Shown: positions 48,683 through 57,590, numbered from the stretch's first letter. The stretch: DNA of 64,000 bases from Acinetobacter sp. WC-141 (GCF_000313935.1 NZ_AMSS01000043.1:62001-126000); one strand, 5' to 3'. Numbers and translations: made by a program. Notes: a model not told the origin generated them from the sequence alone.

Positions 48683-50857
48683 TTGAAATCTTGGTTTAAA
48701 CGCCTAAAAAGAGCGACTTACAACACAACATTTATGTATAACGTGCGAATGCTGATAGCCTTTTCAGGAACTGCTTTCGTGCCTTATTTTTTAGGCTATC
48801 AATTAGCAACAATTCCCCTCACTTTAGGTGTGGTCGCAGCAGGGTTAAGCGATATCGATGATCGCTTTTCAGTGCGAATCATGAACCTGATTTATACGTA
48901 TATTGGGTTCTTCGTTACCGCAGCTTCTGTACAATTACTTTTCCCCTACCCAATGGCTTTTGCTTTAGGGTTGATTGCTTCGTGTATTGGCTGGATTTTA
49001 CTCGGTTCATTAGGACGCCGTTACGCAACCATCTCTTATGGCTGTTTGGTTGTTTCAGTCTATACCATGCTAGGTGTTCACCTTTTTGACCATTGGTATA
49101 TTCAACCTGCCCTTTTAGTTGCAGGTGCGGCATGGTATGGCTTAATTGCCACTATTAGTTTTTTATTATTTCCGGTTCGACAACTACAAGACAAACTGGC
49201 TGCCTCTTATGCATCTCTAGGCGATTTTCTTTTTGCAAAATCAAATTTGTTTGATGTGGATATGACTGCTGCCAGCTATCAGCAAAGTATGATCGAACTG
49301 TCATTAGAAAACGGTAAGTTAATTACGATTTTTAATGACTTAAAAACAGCGTTATTGACGCGCTTAAAAGGCGACCGTGGACAAAAAGATACGCGCCGAA
49401 GCTTACATTATTATTTTGTCGCTCAAGATATTCACGAGCGAGCTGATTCTGCTCATATCGACTATCAAAAATTAGCCAAAATTTTTCAGCATAGTGATAT
49501 TTTATTTAGATTCCAACGAATTCTGGCAGTTCAAGGTAAAGCTTGCCAAGAGTTAAATGAATGCATTTTGCAACGTAAACCCTATAACCATAATAAAAGG
49601 TTTAAACAAAGCTTTGAAAACCTGCGCCTCTCTTTAGAGAAGTTACGTCGTGATCAGCATTATGACCTTTTATGGGTAAATGCTCTTTTCGCTTTATACC
49701 AAAATTTAAAGTCTATCGATTCCCAGTTACTCAACTTAGAAACAGAGCAACACATTCAATCGGACAAAGTGAAACAAGCCGAAAACCAGCTTAAAGATGA
49801 TGATTTGCAAGGATGGAATGATATTGTCATCCGAATAAAACAGAACTTAACTCCTGAATCTGTGCTGTTCCGCCACGCGATTCGTGTATCGATTGTTTTA
49901 TTTATTGGATATGTCTTTATTCAAATGACCCATATTGAATATGGCTACTGGATTATGCTTACGGCTCTATTTGTAAGCCAACCCAACTTTAACGCGACCA
50001 AGCGCCGTTTACGTCTAAGAATTGTCGGAACATTAGTTGGTATTATTGTTGGCCTTGCGATTATCTTCTTAATTCCTTCAACCGAAGGACAGCTATTCAT
50101 GTTGATATTAAGTGGTGTCCTGTTTTTTGAATTACGCAGTAAACAATATGCACAAGCAACTGCTTTCATTACAATTTTGGCATTAATTAACTTTAATCTA
50201 GACGGTTCAGCAATGGCTGCGGCGATTCCAAGATTTGTAGATACTTTAATGGGATGTGCTTTAGCTTGGTTTGGCGTGACATTTATTTGGCCTGACTGGA
50301 AGTTTCGACGTTTGCCTCGTAACATCAGACGCTCACTACAAGCTCAATGTAATTATTTAGCTGAAGTCGTCAAACAGTATCATGAAGGCCGTAATCATGC
50401 GTTGAATTACCGTATTGTACGTCGAGCTGCACATAATACTGATGCTGAAGTTGCTTCACTTATTTCAACTTTAGCAACTGAACCAGACTTTGACCCGACT
50501 CGTAAGTCCGATATTTTTGAATTTTTATGTTTAAATCATACATTTTTAAGTTATATCGCGGCACTTGGAGCACATCGAGAAAACATTCAAGACCAAGCTG
50601 TCCTTAAACTATTAGACCAAGCCTTAGATGATATCCAAGGAGCTCTCTTAAGAGATGAAATGCCTGATCTTACAGCACAAAATATGCTCCAAACGATACG
50701 TCAGCGACTAAGCCAAAATGATGAAGATGACCAAAAATCACTCATTATTTTGCAGCAGCTCTCGCTCATGCTTGGTGTATTGAATCGATTTAGTATGTTA
50801 AAACAACGGCTAAGTCATGATCTTGATAATGATGCCAGTGAGCTTGCGTCATTATAA
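48683..50857 (+). CDS. YccS/YhfK-like FUSC-family membrane protein
   Basis: 724-residue inner-membrane protein of the FUSC (fusaric acid resistance/aromatic efflux-like) superfamily: six hydrophobic helices at about 15-170, a long soluble helical region (about 175-370), a second helical membrane block (about 395-530, IRVSIVLFIGYVFIQMTHIEYGYWIML), and a cytoplasmic tail. I prefer the TTG at 48683 (AAGGA 6 nt upstream) over the TTG at 48617, which lacks a site. The role of YccS is not established. Confidence 0.85.
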   Translation: MKSWFKRLKRATYNTTFMYNVRMLIAFSGTAFVPYFLGYQLATIPLTLGVVAAGLSDIDDRFSVRIMNLIYTYIGFFVTAASVQLLFPYPMAFALGLIASCIGWILLGSLGRRYATISYGCLVVSVYTMLGVHLFDHWYIQPALLVAGAAWYGLIATISFLLFPVRQLQDKLAASYASLGDFLFAKSNLFDVDMTAASYQQSMIELSLENGKLITIFNDLKTALLTRLKGDRGQKDTRRSLHYYFVAQDIHERADSAHIDYQKLAKIFQHSDILFRFQRILAVQGKACQELNECILQRKPYNHNKRFKQSFENLRLSLEKLRRDQHYDLLWVNALFALYQNLKSIDSQLLNLETEQHIQSDKVKQAENQLKDDDLQGWNDIVIRIKQNLTPESVLFRHAIRVSIVLFIGYVFIQMTHIEYGYWIMLTALFVSQPNFNATKRRLRLRIVGTLVGIIVGLAIIFLIPSTEGQLFMLILSGVLFFELRSKQYAQATAFITILALINFNLDGSAMAAAIPRFVDTLMGCALAWFGVTFIWPDWKFRRLPRNIRRSLQAQCNYLAEVVKQYHEGRNHALNYRIVRRAAHNTDAEVASLISTLATEPDFDPTRKSDIFEFLCLNHTFLSYIAALGAHRENIQDQAVLKLLDQALDDIQGALLRDEMPDLTAQNMLQTIRQRLSQNDEDDQKSLIILQQLSLMLGVLNRFSMLKQRLSHDLDNDASELASL

Positions 50858-50957
50858 ATTTGCCTCGGAATTTAGTATTAAATTGGCATAATATCCTTTC
50901 CTGACTTATGCCAATTAGTGCTAAACTTAAAACAGTTTACAATTTGTTATTTGCACT

Positions 50958-51533
50958 ATGACCGCGAAAACTTTATACGCTTATACGCTTCAGCCTGTTC
51001 CATATGACGTGTCAGAAGCTGAACAACGTAATGCACAGCTTCTTATCTGGCGCAGCACCAATAAAATCAGCACAAAAATTTGGGCAATTATGGGTGTCGT
51101 TTTAGCCCTAGCTATTTTAGGTCTTATTTTTATTAAGAACTACTCTACTGTTTTTTGCTGGGTTGCTATTGTTGCTGTAGTACTTTACTACCTAGGTCGT
51201 AAATACGGATTAGAATGGTACGTTAAACGCAAAATGAATGAATTTCCAGTACAGGAAATCAAAGGTATTCGTTTAGGTGTACAGCCTCATGGTATTGTAA
51301 TGCGCCAACAAATGGGCCACCAAGAAGGCGTGGGTACTATTGGATGGAAAAATATCTATGAATGGTACAATGCACCTGATTTTATTTTGGTTAATTTCAA
51401 AGTAAAAGACCCAAAAGGCCAAGAACAACAAGGTGCGTATATTTTACCTAAACGCATGGATTCTAAGAACTTCTCTTTCAATACAATTCGCACGCATTTA
51501 AAAGAAGCTGTAGGCGAACCAAAAACCTTGTAA
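50958..51533 (+). CDS. Membrane protein with YcxB-like C-terminal domain
   Basis: 191 residues with two adjacent membrane helices (about 43-85), then a soluble domain (about 105-180) whose pattern (GVGTIGWKNIYEWYNAPDFILVNF) resembles the YcxB-like domain. N-terminal 35 residues are soluble. No function is known. It follows the YccS-like gene by 100 bp and has its own terminator. Confidence 0.72.
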   Translation: MTAKTLYAYTLQPVPYDVSEAEQRNAQLLIWRSTNKISTKIWAIMGVVLALAILGLIFIKNYSTVFCWVAIVAVVLYYLGRKYGLEWYVKRKMNEFPVQEIKGIRLGVQPHGIVMRQQMGHQEGVGTIGWKNIYEWYNAPDFILVNFKVKDPKGQEQQGAYILPKRMDSKNFSFNTIRTHLKEAVGEPKTL

Positions 51534-51546
51534 GTTTTAATTTTAT

Positions 51547-51573
51547 AAAAAGCCTCCTGATGGAGGTTTTTTA
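51547..51573 (+). terminator. Intrinsic terminator before the PepSY flavoreductase gene
   Basis: Stem AAGCCTCC / GGAGGTTT with loop TGAT and a T-run. Confidence 0.85.
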
Positions 51574-51590
51574 TTATGCTAAAGACAAAT

Positions 51591-51609
51591 GATAATGAAA
51601 ATTAATATT
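51591..51609 (+). promoter_or_regulatory. Candidate Fur box upstream of the PepSY flavoreductase gene
   Basis: GATAATGAAAATTAATATT matches 15 of 19 positions of the classical Fur consensus GATAATGATAATCATTATC. It lies about 80 bp before the start codon, downstream of the preceding terminator, where a promoter would be. The TATACT at 51646-51651 is a possible -10. The match count is mine; binding is not shown. Confidence 0.6.
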
Positions 51610-51688
51610 ATCTCCAAAATCCATATTATCTACTCAATCTTCGGCTATACTTCGTTACAAGATCTCCATCATATTTTCATTTTTGACC

Positions 51689-54271
51689 ATGTTTAAAAAA
51701 ATTTTATTTCAAATTCATTGGTTTCTGGGTATTACTGCTGGCCTCATCTTATCCATTATGGGTGTAACAGGTGCAATTTATTCTTATGACCAACAAATTT
51801 TAAAATGGGTGAATTCTGACAGTTATGTTGTTCAAGCTGAAAACACATCAAAATTAACCCCTGCTCAGCTATATCAACATTTCCATACAACTCAGCCTGA
51901 AATTAAAATTAATAGCATTACGATTGCCAAGGATCCCACCTCCTCTTCTGTTGTGAATATTGAAAAAGAAGGTGAACGTCGTGGCTACAATATGATGGTT
52001 AATCCATATAACGCTCAAGTTCTGCCAGATGTAAAAGGCCGAAAGTTGTTGTTACTCATACAACAAATTCATCGTAATTTAACAGCTGGTGAAGTTGGTA
52101 AACAAATTACTGGTGCATGCGCACTCATGTTAATTTACTTCGTACTCAGTGGGCTATATTTACGCTGGCCTAAAAAGCATTCTGCTCGTCAATGGCTCGC
52201 TGTGAAGCCGAAACTCAAAGGCCGAAATTTTATTTGGGATCTACATGCTGTTGTAGGTACGTGGGTCATTGTTTTTTATCTGCTTTTCGCGTGTACAGGT
52301 CTATATTGGTCTTATGACTGGTGGCGTAGTGGTATGTTCAAAGTAATGGGAGTTGAACAACCTAAACCACAAGGTCATGGCACCACTCCTCAAAATCGCG
52401 GAATGCAACAAGGTAAACAATCTGACCGTAATAAGGATAAAAAATCAGAACCTCAATTAGATAATACTCAACTCATTACAGCACTTAATCAAACATGGAG
52501 TGGCTTCAATAGTCAGGTCGGGCGTGGTTATTCAACACTAACATTGAACTTACCCAAAAAAGATGATGGAAAAGTTGAGTTAAGCTTTGTCGATGCTACG
52601 CCACAACATGAGCGTGCACGTAACCAAGCCATCTATAATTATCAAACTGGTAATATCGAAAAGATGGAGCTTTACGAAGATAAAAAGCTTAATCAAAAGA
52701 TCATGAGCAGCATGTTACCTGTGCATCGTGGTAGTTTCTTTGGACCAATTTATCAATTTGTAGCAATGCTGGCTTCATTGGCAATGCCTCTGTTTTTGGT
52801 TACAGGATGGATGCTTTATCTTAAACGCCGTAAACAGAAAAAATTAACACAGGCGGCTCGCCAGTCTTTAGCTGGACAATACATTGATCCAAATGCAAAG
52901 CCTTGGCTTATTACCTATGCAACTCAAACAGGTGTAGCTGAACAACTGGCCTGGAGTACGGCAACAAGTTTACAAGAAGCTCATCAGCCAGTTCAGGTTA
53001 AACCTGTACAGCAGCTAACCCAATCTGATTTAGAGCAACATGAGCAGGTTCTATTTGTAATCAGTACGTATGGTACTGGTGATGCGCCTGACCTCGCTAC
53101 AAGCTTTGCCAAAAAGCTTTTAAAAGTGGAACTAGACCTTAAGCATATGAACTATGCCGTTTTGGCATTGGGTTCTAAAGAATATCCTGATACTTATTGT
53201 AGTTTTGGACATGCAGTAGATGCTTGGCTTAAAACCAGTGGTGCACATGCCCTCTTCAATACAATTGAAGTTGATAATGCAAACCTATCGGATATTCAAA
53301 ACTGGAATCAAGCACTCGCGAAAGCAACTAAATTAGATTTGCATGCTGTAAATCTAGAAAAAGTCTTTGATACGTGGGTACTGCAACAACGTGACTTACT
53401 CAATCCAAATAGCTTAGGTCAACCTGCTTATAATATTGAGCTTAATGCAAAGCACGAAGCGATATGGCAAGCGGGTGATATTGCTGAAATACAGCCTGGG
53501 AATAGCCCAGAACGCATTCATGATTTTTTGCAGAAGCATCATATTCTTAAAAATGCAAAAGTTGATTCATTACAGATTTCGATTGAGAAAGCACTTTGGA
53601 ATAAAGATTTAACCGGTGAAATTGAACCATTTGCTAATGTAGATCATCTATTAGAACAACTCCCGACTCTGCCAACACGTGAATATTCGATTGCTAGCAT
53701 ACCTTCTCAGCAAATCCTTCGTTTGGTAGTCCGTCAACAATATGATACGTCTGGTAACTTAGGTTTAGGTTCTGGATGGCTGACTCAACACACGCAAGTG
53801 AATGATGAAGTTGCTTTGCGTATTCGTACCAATGAATCATTCCATCTTATTGATGATAACCGTCCTATTATTTGTATTGGTAACGGAACTGGTATCGCAG
53901 GCTTAATGAGCCTATTACATACACGCACTCGTCACAACTACACTGAAAACTGGTTAATTTTTGGTGAGCGTCAAAGAGCATGTGATTTCTTCTATGCATC
54001 AACTATTGAGGCATGGCAAACAACTGGAATGTTAAAACGCCTTGATTTAGCATTTTCCAGAGATCAAGAAAAACATGTGTATGTTCAGGATATCATCCGT
54101 CAGAATGCAGCAGAATTAGTAAGCTGGATAGAACGTGGCGCTGTTCTTTATGTATGCGGTAGTATTGATGGGATGGCCAGCGGAGTCGACCAAGCACTTA
54201 TCGAAATTCTAGGTGATGAACAGCTAGATGAGTTAAGACAACAAGGTCGTTACCGCCGTGATGTTTATTAA
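51689..54271 (+). CDS. PepSY-TM / flavodoxin / FAD-NADPH reductase fusion (iron-regulated reductase)
   Basis: 860-residue inner-membrane electron-transfer protein. Order: a PepSY-TM membrane part (about 1-385) with helices near 8-30, 145-165, 190-215 and 350-375; a flavodoxin domain (about 405-545, TYATQTGVAEQLAW and STYGTGDAPD); and a ferredoxin-reductase-like part (about 560-860) with the FAD motif REYSIAS (about 664), NADP motif IGNGTGIAGL (about 728) and the CPR-type tail GSIDGMASGVDQAL. The layout resembles membrane-bound ferrisiderophore reductases. The Fur box fits iron control. ATG at 51689 is used, not TTG at 51683; the ribosome site is weak. Confidence 0.85.
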   Translation: MFKKILFQIHWFLGITAGLILSIMGVTGAIYSYDQQILKWVNSDSYVVQAENTSKLTPAQLYQHFHTTQPEIKINSITIAKDPTSSSVVNIEKEGERRGYNMMVNPYNAQVLPDVKGRKLLLLIQQIHRNLTAGEVGKQITGACALMLIYFVLSGLYLRWPKKHSARQWLAVKPKLKGRNFIWDLHAVVGTWVIVFYLLFACTGLYWSYDWWRSGMFKVMGVEQPKPQGHGTTPQNRGMQQGKQSDRNKDKKSEPQLDNTQLITALNQTWSGFNSQVGRGYSTLTLNLPKKDDGKVELSFVDATPQHERARNQAIYNYQTGNIEKMELYEDKKLNQKIMSSMLPVHRGSFFGPIYQFVAMLASLAMPLFLVTGWMLYLKRRKQKKLTQAARQSLAGQYIDPNAKPWLITYATQTGVAEQLAWSTATSLQEAHQPVQVKPVQQLTQSDLEQHEQVLFVISTYGTGDAPDLATSFAKKLLKVELDLKHMNYAVLALGSKEYPDTYCSFGHAVDAWLKTSGAHALFNTIEVDNANLSDIQNWNQALAKATKLDLHAVNLEKVFDTWVLQQRDLLNPNSLGQPAYNIELNAKHEAIWQAGDIAEIQPGNSPERIHDFLQKHHILKNAKVDSLQISIEKALWNKDLTGEIEPFANVDHLLEQLPTLPTREYSIASIPSQQILRLVVRQQYDTSGNLGLGSGWLTQHTQVNDEVALRIRTNESFHLIDDNRPIICIGNGTGIAGLMSLLHTRTRHNYTENWLIFGERQRACDFFYASTIEAWQTTGMLKRLDLAFSRDQEKHVYVQDIIRQNAAELVSWIERGAVLYVCGSIDGMASGVDQALIEILGDEQLDELRQQGRYRRDVY

Positions 54272-54285
54272 AGGTCAATAAATTT

Positions 54286-54327
54286 AAAAAACCGAGTAAT
54301 AGCACAAATGCTTTACTCGGTTTTTTA
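54286..54327 (+). terminator. Intrinsic terminator after the flavoreductase gene
   Basis: Stem AAAAACCGAGTAA / TTACTCGGTTTTT with a 13-nt loop and T-run. Confidence 0.88.
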
Positions 54328-54386
54328 TTGCATTCAGAATGATTTTGCATACACTGTCAGCAATTTAAATTGCAACTCTAAGCACA

Positions 54387-55172
54387 ATGCAAGTCAGTAA
54401 GTGGATCCGTATTTTCCTAGCAATCATTGGTTCAATTTTATTTCTAGATGGATTAGTTTTAATTTGTCTCAATAAAATTAATGTAGGCACAATTATTCCT
54501 TTCATTTTGGGGGCTTTCTTCTGCCTCTATTCTTTATTTTATTATCACTTAGAGCGCTTTTTCTTCTATCACTATCGCTTACACACGCTTTGGCGTTTTG
54601 GGTGGTTATGCTTCTGGATATGGCTAATAGGCTTAGGCTATTTTTTTAGCTTTATTAAAGAAAATAAAGATACTTCAGATAATACTCCTCCAGTAAAAGC
54701 AATTATCGTCTTAGGAAGCGGTGTCGAAAATGGTCAACCATCCACAATTCTTGCAAAACGTTTAGATACAGCCGCCCCTTTAGCACTTAAACAACCGCAA
54801 ACACAGATTGTTTTAACAGGCGGTCTTGATTTTTCAGAAAAAGAAAGTGAAGCCTTAGTTATGTCTCGTTATCTTGAGCAAAAGTATCATATTGCAAAAG
54901 AACGAATGACTCTTGAAGATAAAAGTACCAGTACTGAACTTAATTTAAAAAATAGTAAACCACTCTTAGCACAGCAGCACATTAACTTAAACCAACCAAT
55001 TGCTATTGTGACAAGTGATTTTCATATCCCTAGAGCAGAAGCAATTGCAAAAAAACAGGGCTATACTCAAGTTTATGGGGTAGCGGCCGAAACCCCATTA
55101 GCTACTCGCTACAATGCATGGTTACGTGAATATTTTGCATATGCGAGTGGATGGATTCTAAAAGAATATTAA
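54387..55172 (+). CDS. YdcF/ElyC-like DUF218 membrane protein
   Basis: 261 residues: three or four membrane helices (about 8-28, 33-52, 68-90), then a DUF218 domain (about 100-245) starting AIIVLGSG and including TGGLD and SDFHIPRAE. E. coli ElyC and SanA belong to this family and affect envelope integrity and undecaprenyl carrier metabolism; the activity here is not known. Monocistronic between two terminators. Confidence 0.82.
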   Translation: MQVSKWIRIFLAIIGSILFLDGLVLICLNKINVGTIIPFILGAFFCLYSLFYYHLERFFFYHYRLHTLWRFGWLCFWIWLIGLGYFFSFIKENKDTSDNTPPVKAIIVLGSGVENGQPSTILAKRLDTAAPLALKQPQTQIVLTGGLDFSEKESEALVMSRYLEQKYHIAKERMTLEDKSTSTELNLKNSKPLLAQQHINLNQPIAIVTSDFHIPRAEAIAKKQGYTQVYGVAAETPLATRYNAWLREYFAYASGWILKEY

Positions 55173-55186
55173 AAGTACTTTAATCG

Positions 55187-55220
55187 AAAAACTGCTATTC
55201 AAAAAAATAGCAGTTTTTTT
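55187..55220 (+). terminator. Intrinsic terminator after the DUF218 gene
   Basis: Stem AAAAACTGCTATT / AATAGCAGTTTTTTT. Confidence 0.88.
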
Positions 55221-55638
55221 ATTTGCGAAAATATTAGCTCTTGCTACAAATAAATTTGATGATTACAAGCAATGAGATAAATATAAAGGCTTATATACAG
55301 ACTCTAAGAAGATAAGCCTAATGAGAATAAAGCGCCTATTGTCTCTAGAATGAATAAATTTCTTAGTAAATTTTTTGAAAAATATTTTTAATTTAACACC
55401 CACACTATAACGCTTAATAAATTAGTCAAAATAACTCATTACGCTATTAGATAATTCAAGTCGTTCAAGCATATAAAGACAAGACAATGACTAATAAAAA
55501 TAATAATTTGAATATATAGACACTTTAATTTCACAATAGGAAAATTATTCACATAACAAATAATTTATATGAAAAGTAAAATATAAGATAAATAAGCGAT
55601 TTGAGAATTTGAAGAACTTAAATTTCTGAGAGAAATTA
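55221..55638. other. Very AT-rich gap between DUF218 gene and tRNA array
   Basis: About 418 bp without a gene I can support. One 8-bp inverted repeat (AGGCTTAT at 55287-55294, ATAAGCCT at 55312-55319) is present. The 3' end of the tRNA operon must terminate in this region; no clear GC-rich terminator is visible. Confidence 0.5.
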
Positions 55639-55714
55639 TGGTGGGCGCTGACGGGATCGAACCGCCGACATTCTGCTTGTAAGGCAGACGCTCTACCAAC
55701 TGAGCTAAGCGCCC
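55639..55714 (-). tRNA. tRNA-Val (anticodon TAC), copy 3
   Basis: Cloverleaf with acceptor GGGCGCT/AGCGCCC, anticodon loop CTTACAA (TAC), T arm with TTCGATC, discriminator A and encoded CCA. Last gene of the six-tRNA operon; the mature sequence looks identical to the other two Val copies. Confidence 0.97.
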
Positions 55715-55780
55715 TTAATGAGAAAAGATAACGAATGTATCTTTATACTCTACATTCTCAAGACAAGGGAATCAAGAGAA

Positions 55781-55857
55781 TGGCGCAGCGGACGGGGCTC
55801 GAACCCGCGACCCCCGGCGTGACAGGCCGGTATTCTAACCAACTGAACTACCGCTGC
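55781..55857 (-). tRNA. tRNA-Asp (anticodon GTC), copy 3
   Basis: Acceptor GCAGCGG/CCGCTGC, anticodon loop CTGTCAC (GTC), T loop TTCGAGC, discriminator G and encoded CCA. Fifth gene of the operon. Confidence 0.97.
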
Positions 55858-55893
55858 ACTACAATACTTTAAAATAAAGTATGGTCACATATA

Positions 55894-55969
55894 TGGTGGG
55901 CGCTGACGGGATCGAACCGCCGACATTCTGCTTGTAAGGCAGACGCTCTACCAACTGAGCTAAGCGCCC
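55894..55969 (-). tRNA. tRNA-Val (anticodon TAC), copy 2
   Basis: Same sequence as the other Val copies, with encoded CCA. Fourth gene of the operon. Confidence 0.97.
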
Positions 55970-56058
55970 CAAGAAGAAAAAATTAATAATTTATTAATTT
56001 TTCGATATAAGATTGTCACATCTTAAATCATCTTCCAAACACAACCCAAACTGAAAAG

Positions 56059-56135
56059 TGGCGCAGCGGACGGGGCTCGAACCCGCGACCCCCGGCGTGA
56101 CAGGCCGGTATTCTAACCAACTGAACTACCGCTGC
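56059..56135 (-). tRNA. tRNA-Asp (anticodon GTC), copy 2
   Basis: Same sequence as the other Asp copies, with encoded CCA. Third gene of the operon. Confidence 0.97.
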
Positions 56136-56182
56136 ACTTTCACAATATCGAAATTGTGGGGTAAACGATGTTAAGTCTTAAG

Positions 56183-56259
56183 TGGCGCAGCGGACGGGGC
56201 TCGAACCCGCGACCCCCGGCGTGACAGGCCGGTATTCTAACCAACTGAACTACCGCTGC
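56183..56259 (-). tRNA. tRNA-Asp (anticodon GTC), copy 1
   Basis: Same sequence as the other Asp copies, with encoded CCA. Second gene of the operon, 24 bp after the first Val gene. Confidence 0.97.
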
Positions 56260-56283
56260 ACTTGAGAGCTTAACGTAAAGGCT

Positions 56284-56359
56284 TGGTGGGCGCTGACGGG
56301 ATCGAACCGCCGACATTCTGCTTGTAAGGCAGACGCTCTACCAACTGAGCTAAGCGCCC
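56284..56359 (-). tRNA. tRNA-Val (anticodon TAC), copy 1
   Basis: First gene of the operon, directly downstream of the consensus promoter. Same sequence as the other Val copies, with encoded CCA. Confidence 0.97.
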
Positions 56360-56386
56360 TTAACGTCTTCATCGTTTGTGAGGTGC

Positions 56387-56414
56387 ATTATAGAGAATCT
56401 TTAACAGGTGTCAA
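56387..56414 (-). promoter_or_regulatory. Consensus sigma-70 promoter of the tRNA operon
   Basis: On the minus strand: a perfect -35 TTGACA (56414-56409) and a perfect -10 TATAAT (56392-56387) with 16 bp between, followed by a GC-containing discriminator (GCACCTC) typical of growth-rate and stringently controlled stable-RNA promoters. It points into the tRNA array 28 bp before the first gene. Confidence 0.9.
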
Positions 56415-56565
56415 ACGCTTTTCGACTTCTTTTTAAAAAAATGCGAATGAATGATTAAAAATAAGTCATTATTAAGTAAAAAACAATTTTTTGTATTTTA
56501 TTTAAACACTTATTTCAATATTTACCACCTTTACACAGCTCATCAAGATTAGATAAAACTCGCTC

Positions 56566-57069
56566 TCAGGTTAAAGATTGTTCAGATAAATAAACTAATG
56601 CATCTTCAGCCACTAAATCAAATAGCTCAATGATTTCTTCATTACGCATTCGGACGCACCCATGCGACATTGGCACCCCCATTGGTTGCGTGTCTGGAGT
56701 TCCATGAATGTAAATGTAACGCTGCATGGTGTCGTGGTCTTCGCCTTTGTTAAAACCTTCTTCTAACCCATCTAACCAAAGAATACGAGAAAGTATCCAG
56801 TCTCGTTCAGGGTATTGGGCAGCTAACTCAGTGCTATAGACTTCCCCAGTTGGCTTACGTGCAATAAAAACTGCATTTTGAGGAGAATCGGCACCAATTT
56901 TCTTTGCCACTCTATGCCATCCACGGGGTGTTCTCCCCGTGTTTTCCTGCTCACCAATTCCATTTTTTCCTGTAGAAATGACATAAAACTTATTATGTTT
57001 AGGCAAAGTTAATGTTTGGTTTTCTAAATCGATAAGAACATCAGCATCTTCGAGTTTAAATTGAGACAT
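56566..57069 (-). CDS. elsL: Cytoplasmic YkuD-fold L,D-carboxypeptidase (ElsL/LdtK-like)
   Basis: 167 residues of the YkuD fold. Catalytic motif complete: H122-G in IHGTPDT and S135-H136-G137-C138-V139-R140. From the ATG at 57069 there is no signal peptide or membrane helix, unlike periplasmic L,D-transpeptidases. In A. baumannii the signal-less YkuD protein ElsL (also LdtK) is reported as a cytoplasmic L,D-carboxypeptidase in cell wall recycling, and this gene fits that description. The longer frame to 57225 crosses a repeat region and is rejected as the start. Identity with ElsL itself is from memory. Confidence 0.72.
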   Translation of the reverse strand: MSQFKLEDADVLIDLENQTLTLPKHNKFYVISTGKNGIGEQENTGRTPRGWHRVAKKIGADSPQNAVFIARKPTGEVYSTELAAQYPERDWILSRILWLDGLEEGFNKGEDHDTMQRYIYIHGTPDTQPMGVPMSHGCVRMRNEEIIELFDLVAEDALVYLSEQSLT

Positions 57070-57133
57070 TGGACTTATTCTCTTATATATCAACTCAAAT
57101 ATTTTGAGTTTAACTAAAAAATTATTGTAAGGA

Positions 57134-57229
57134 CTTCTCTTGCACTGAAATAAAAGATTATCAATCTTTTTATACCTACGCGCAGTTTCACTGCTTGTCT
57201 TGCGCCAAAAATAAAAGATTATCAATCTT
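57134..57229 (-). repeat. Two near-identical hairpin-bearing direct repeats between ybaN and elsL
   Basis: Copies at 57134-57168 and 57194-57229 share an AAGATT-ATC-AATCTT palindrome followed by a TTTATTT and CGCAAGA-like or TGCAAGA-like tail, about 60 bp apart. The copy nearer ybaN extends to a longer inverted repeat (GCCAAAAATA to TATTTTTGGC, 57204-57240) that covers the ybaN stop. A small CAGT-TTC-ACTG hairpin lies between. Confidence 0.6.
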
Positions 57230-57590
57230 CTATTTTTGGCTCAGGCCGTAGCCATAACCAAACTGCAACGATGAACATAGTAATATCAGTAAAAGCCTTA
57301 ACCAAAAGTGGCGCTGAAGTAAATAGCATGATAATTCCGCTAATCGCCATCATGATGCTTGCAATCCACTTCGCTTTACGAGGCACTGTGCCATTGGCTC
57401 GCCAATCACGTAGTGTTGGACCATATTTAGGATGATTTAACAACCAATTATCCATTTGTGGCCAGCCTTTTGACGCAGCCCAAGCAGCCAGAATCAAAAA
57501 CACTGTTGTCGGCATACCTGGTAAAATTGCTCCAATAATGCCTAGCGTGATAAAAATCACAACTAAAGAGCGCCAGAACAATGTTCGCAT
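57222..57590 (-). CDS. YbaN-family (DUF454) inner-membrane protein
   Basis: 122 residues with an N-terminal helix pair (about 5-40, LGIIGAILPGMPTTVFLILAAW) and a C-terminal pair (about 73-115), plus the conserved HPKYGPTLRDW loop. Function of the family is unknown. It precedes the elsL-like gene on the same strand; the 152-bp gap holds the repeats described separately. Confidence 0.83.
   Translation of the reverse strand: MRTLFWRSLVVIFITLGIIGAILPGMPTTVFLILAAWAASKGWPQMDNWLLNHPKYGPTLRDWRANGTVPRKAKWIASIMMAISGIIMLFTSAPLLVKAFTDITMFIVAVWLWLRPEPKIED

Noticed and set aside
55639..56359. Repeated blocks between 55.6 and 56.4 kb read as a possible CRISPR array
   Set aside because: Each block folds as a tRNA with an encoded CCA and alternates between two species; spacers are irregular, and there are no cas genes.
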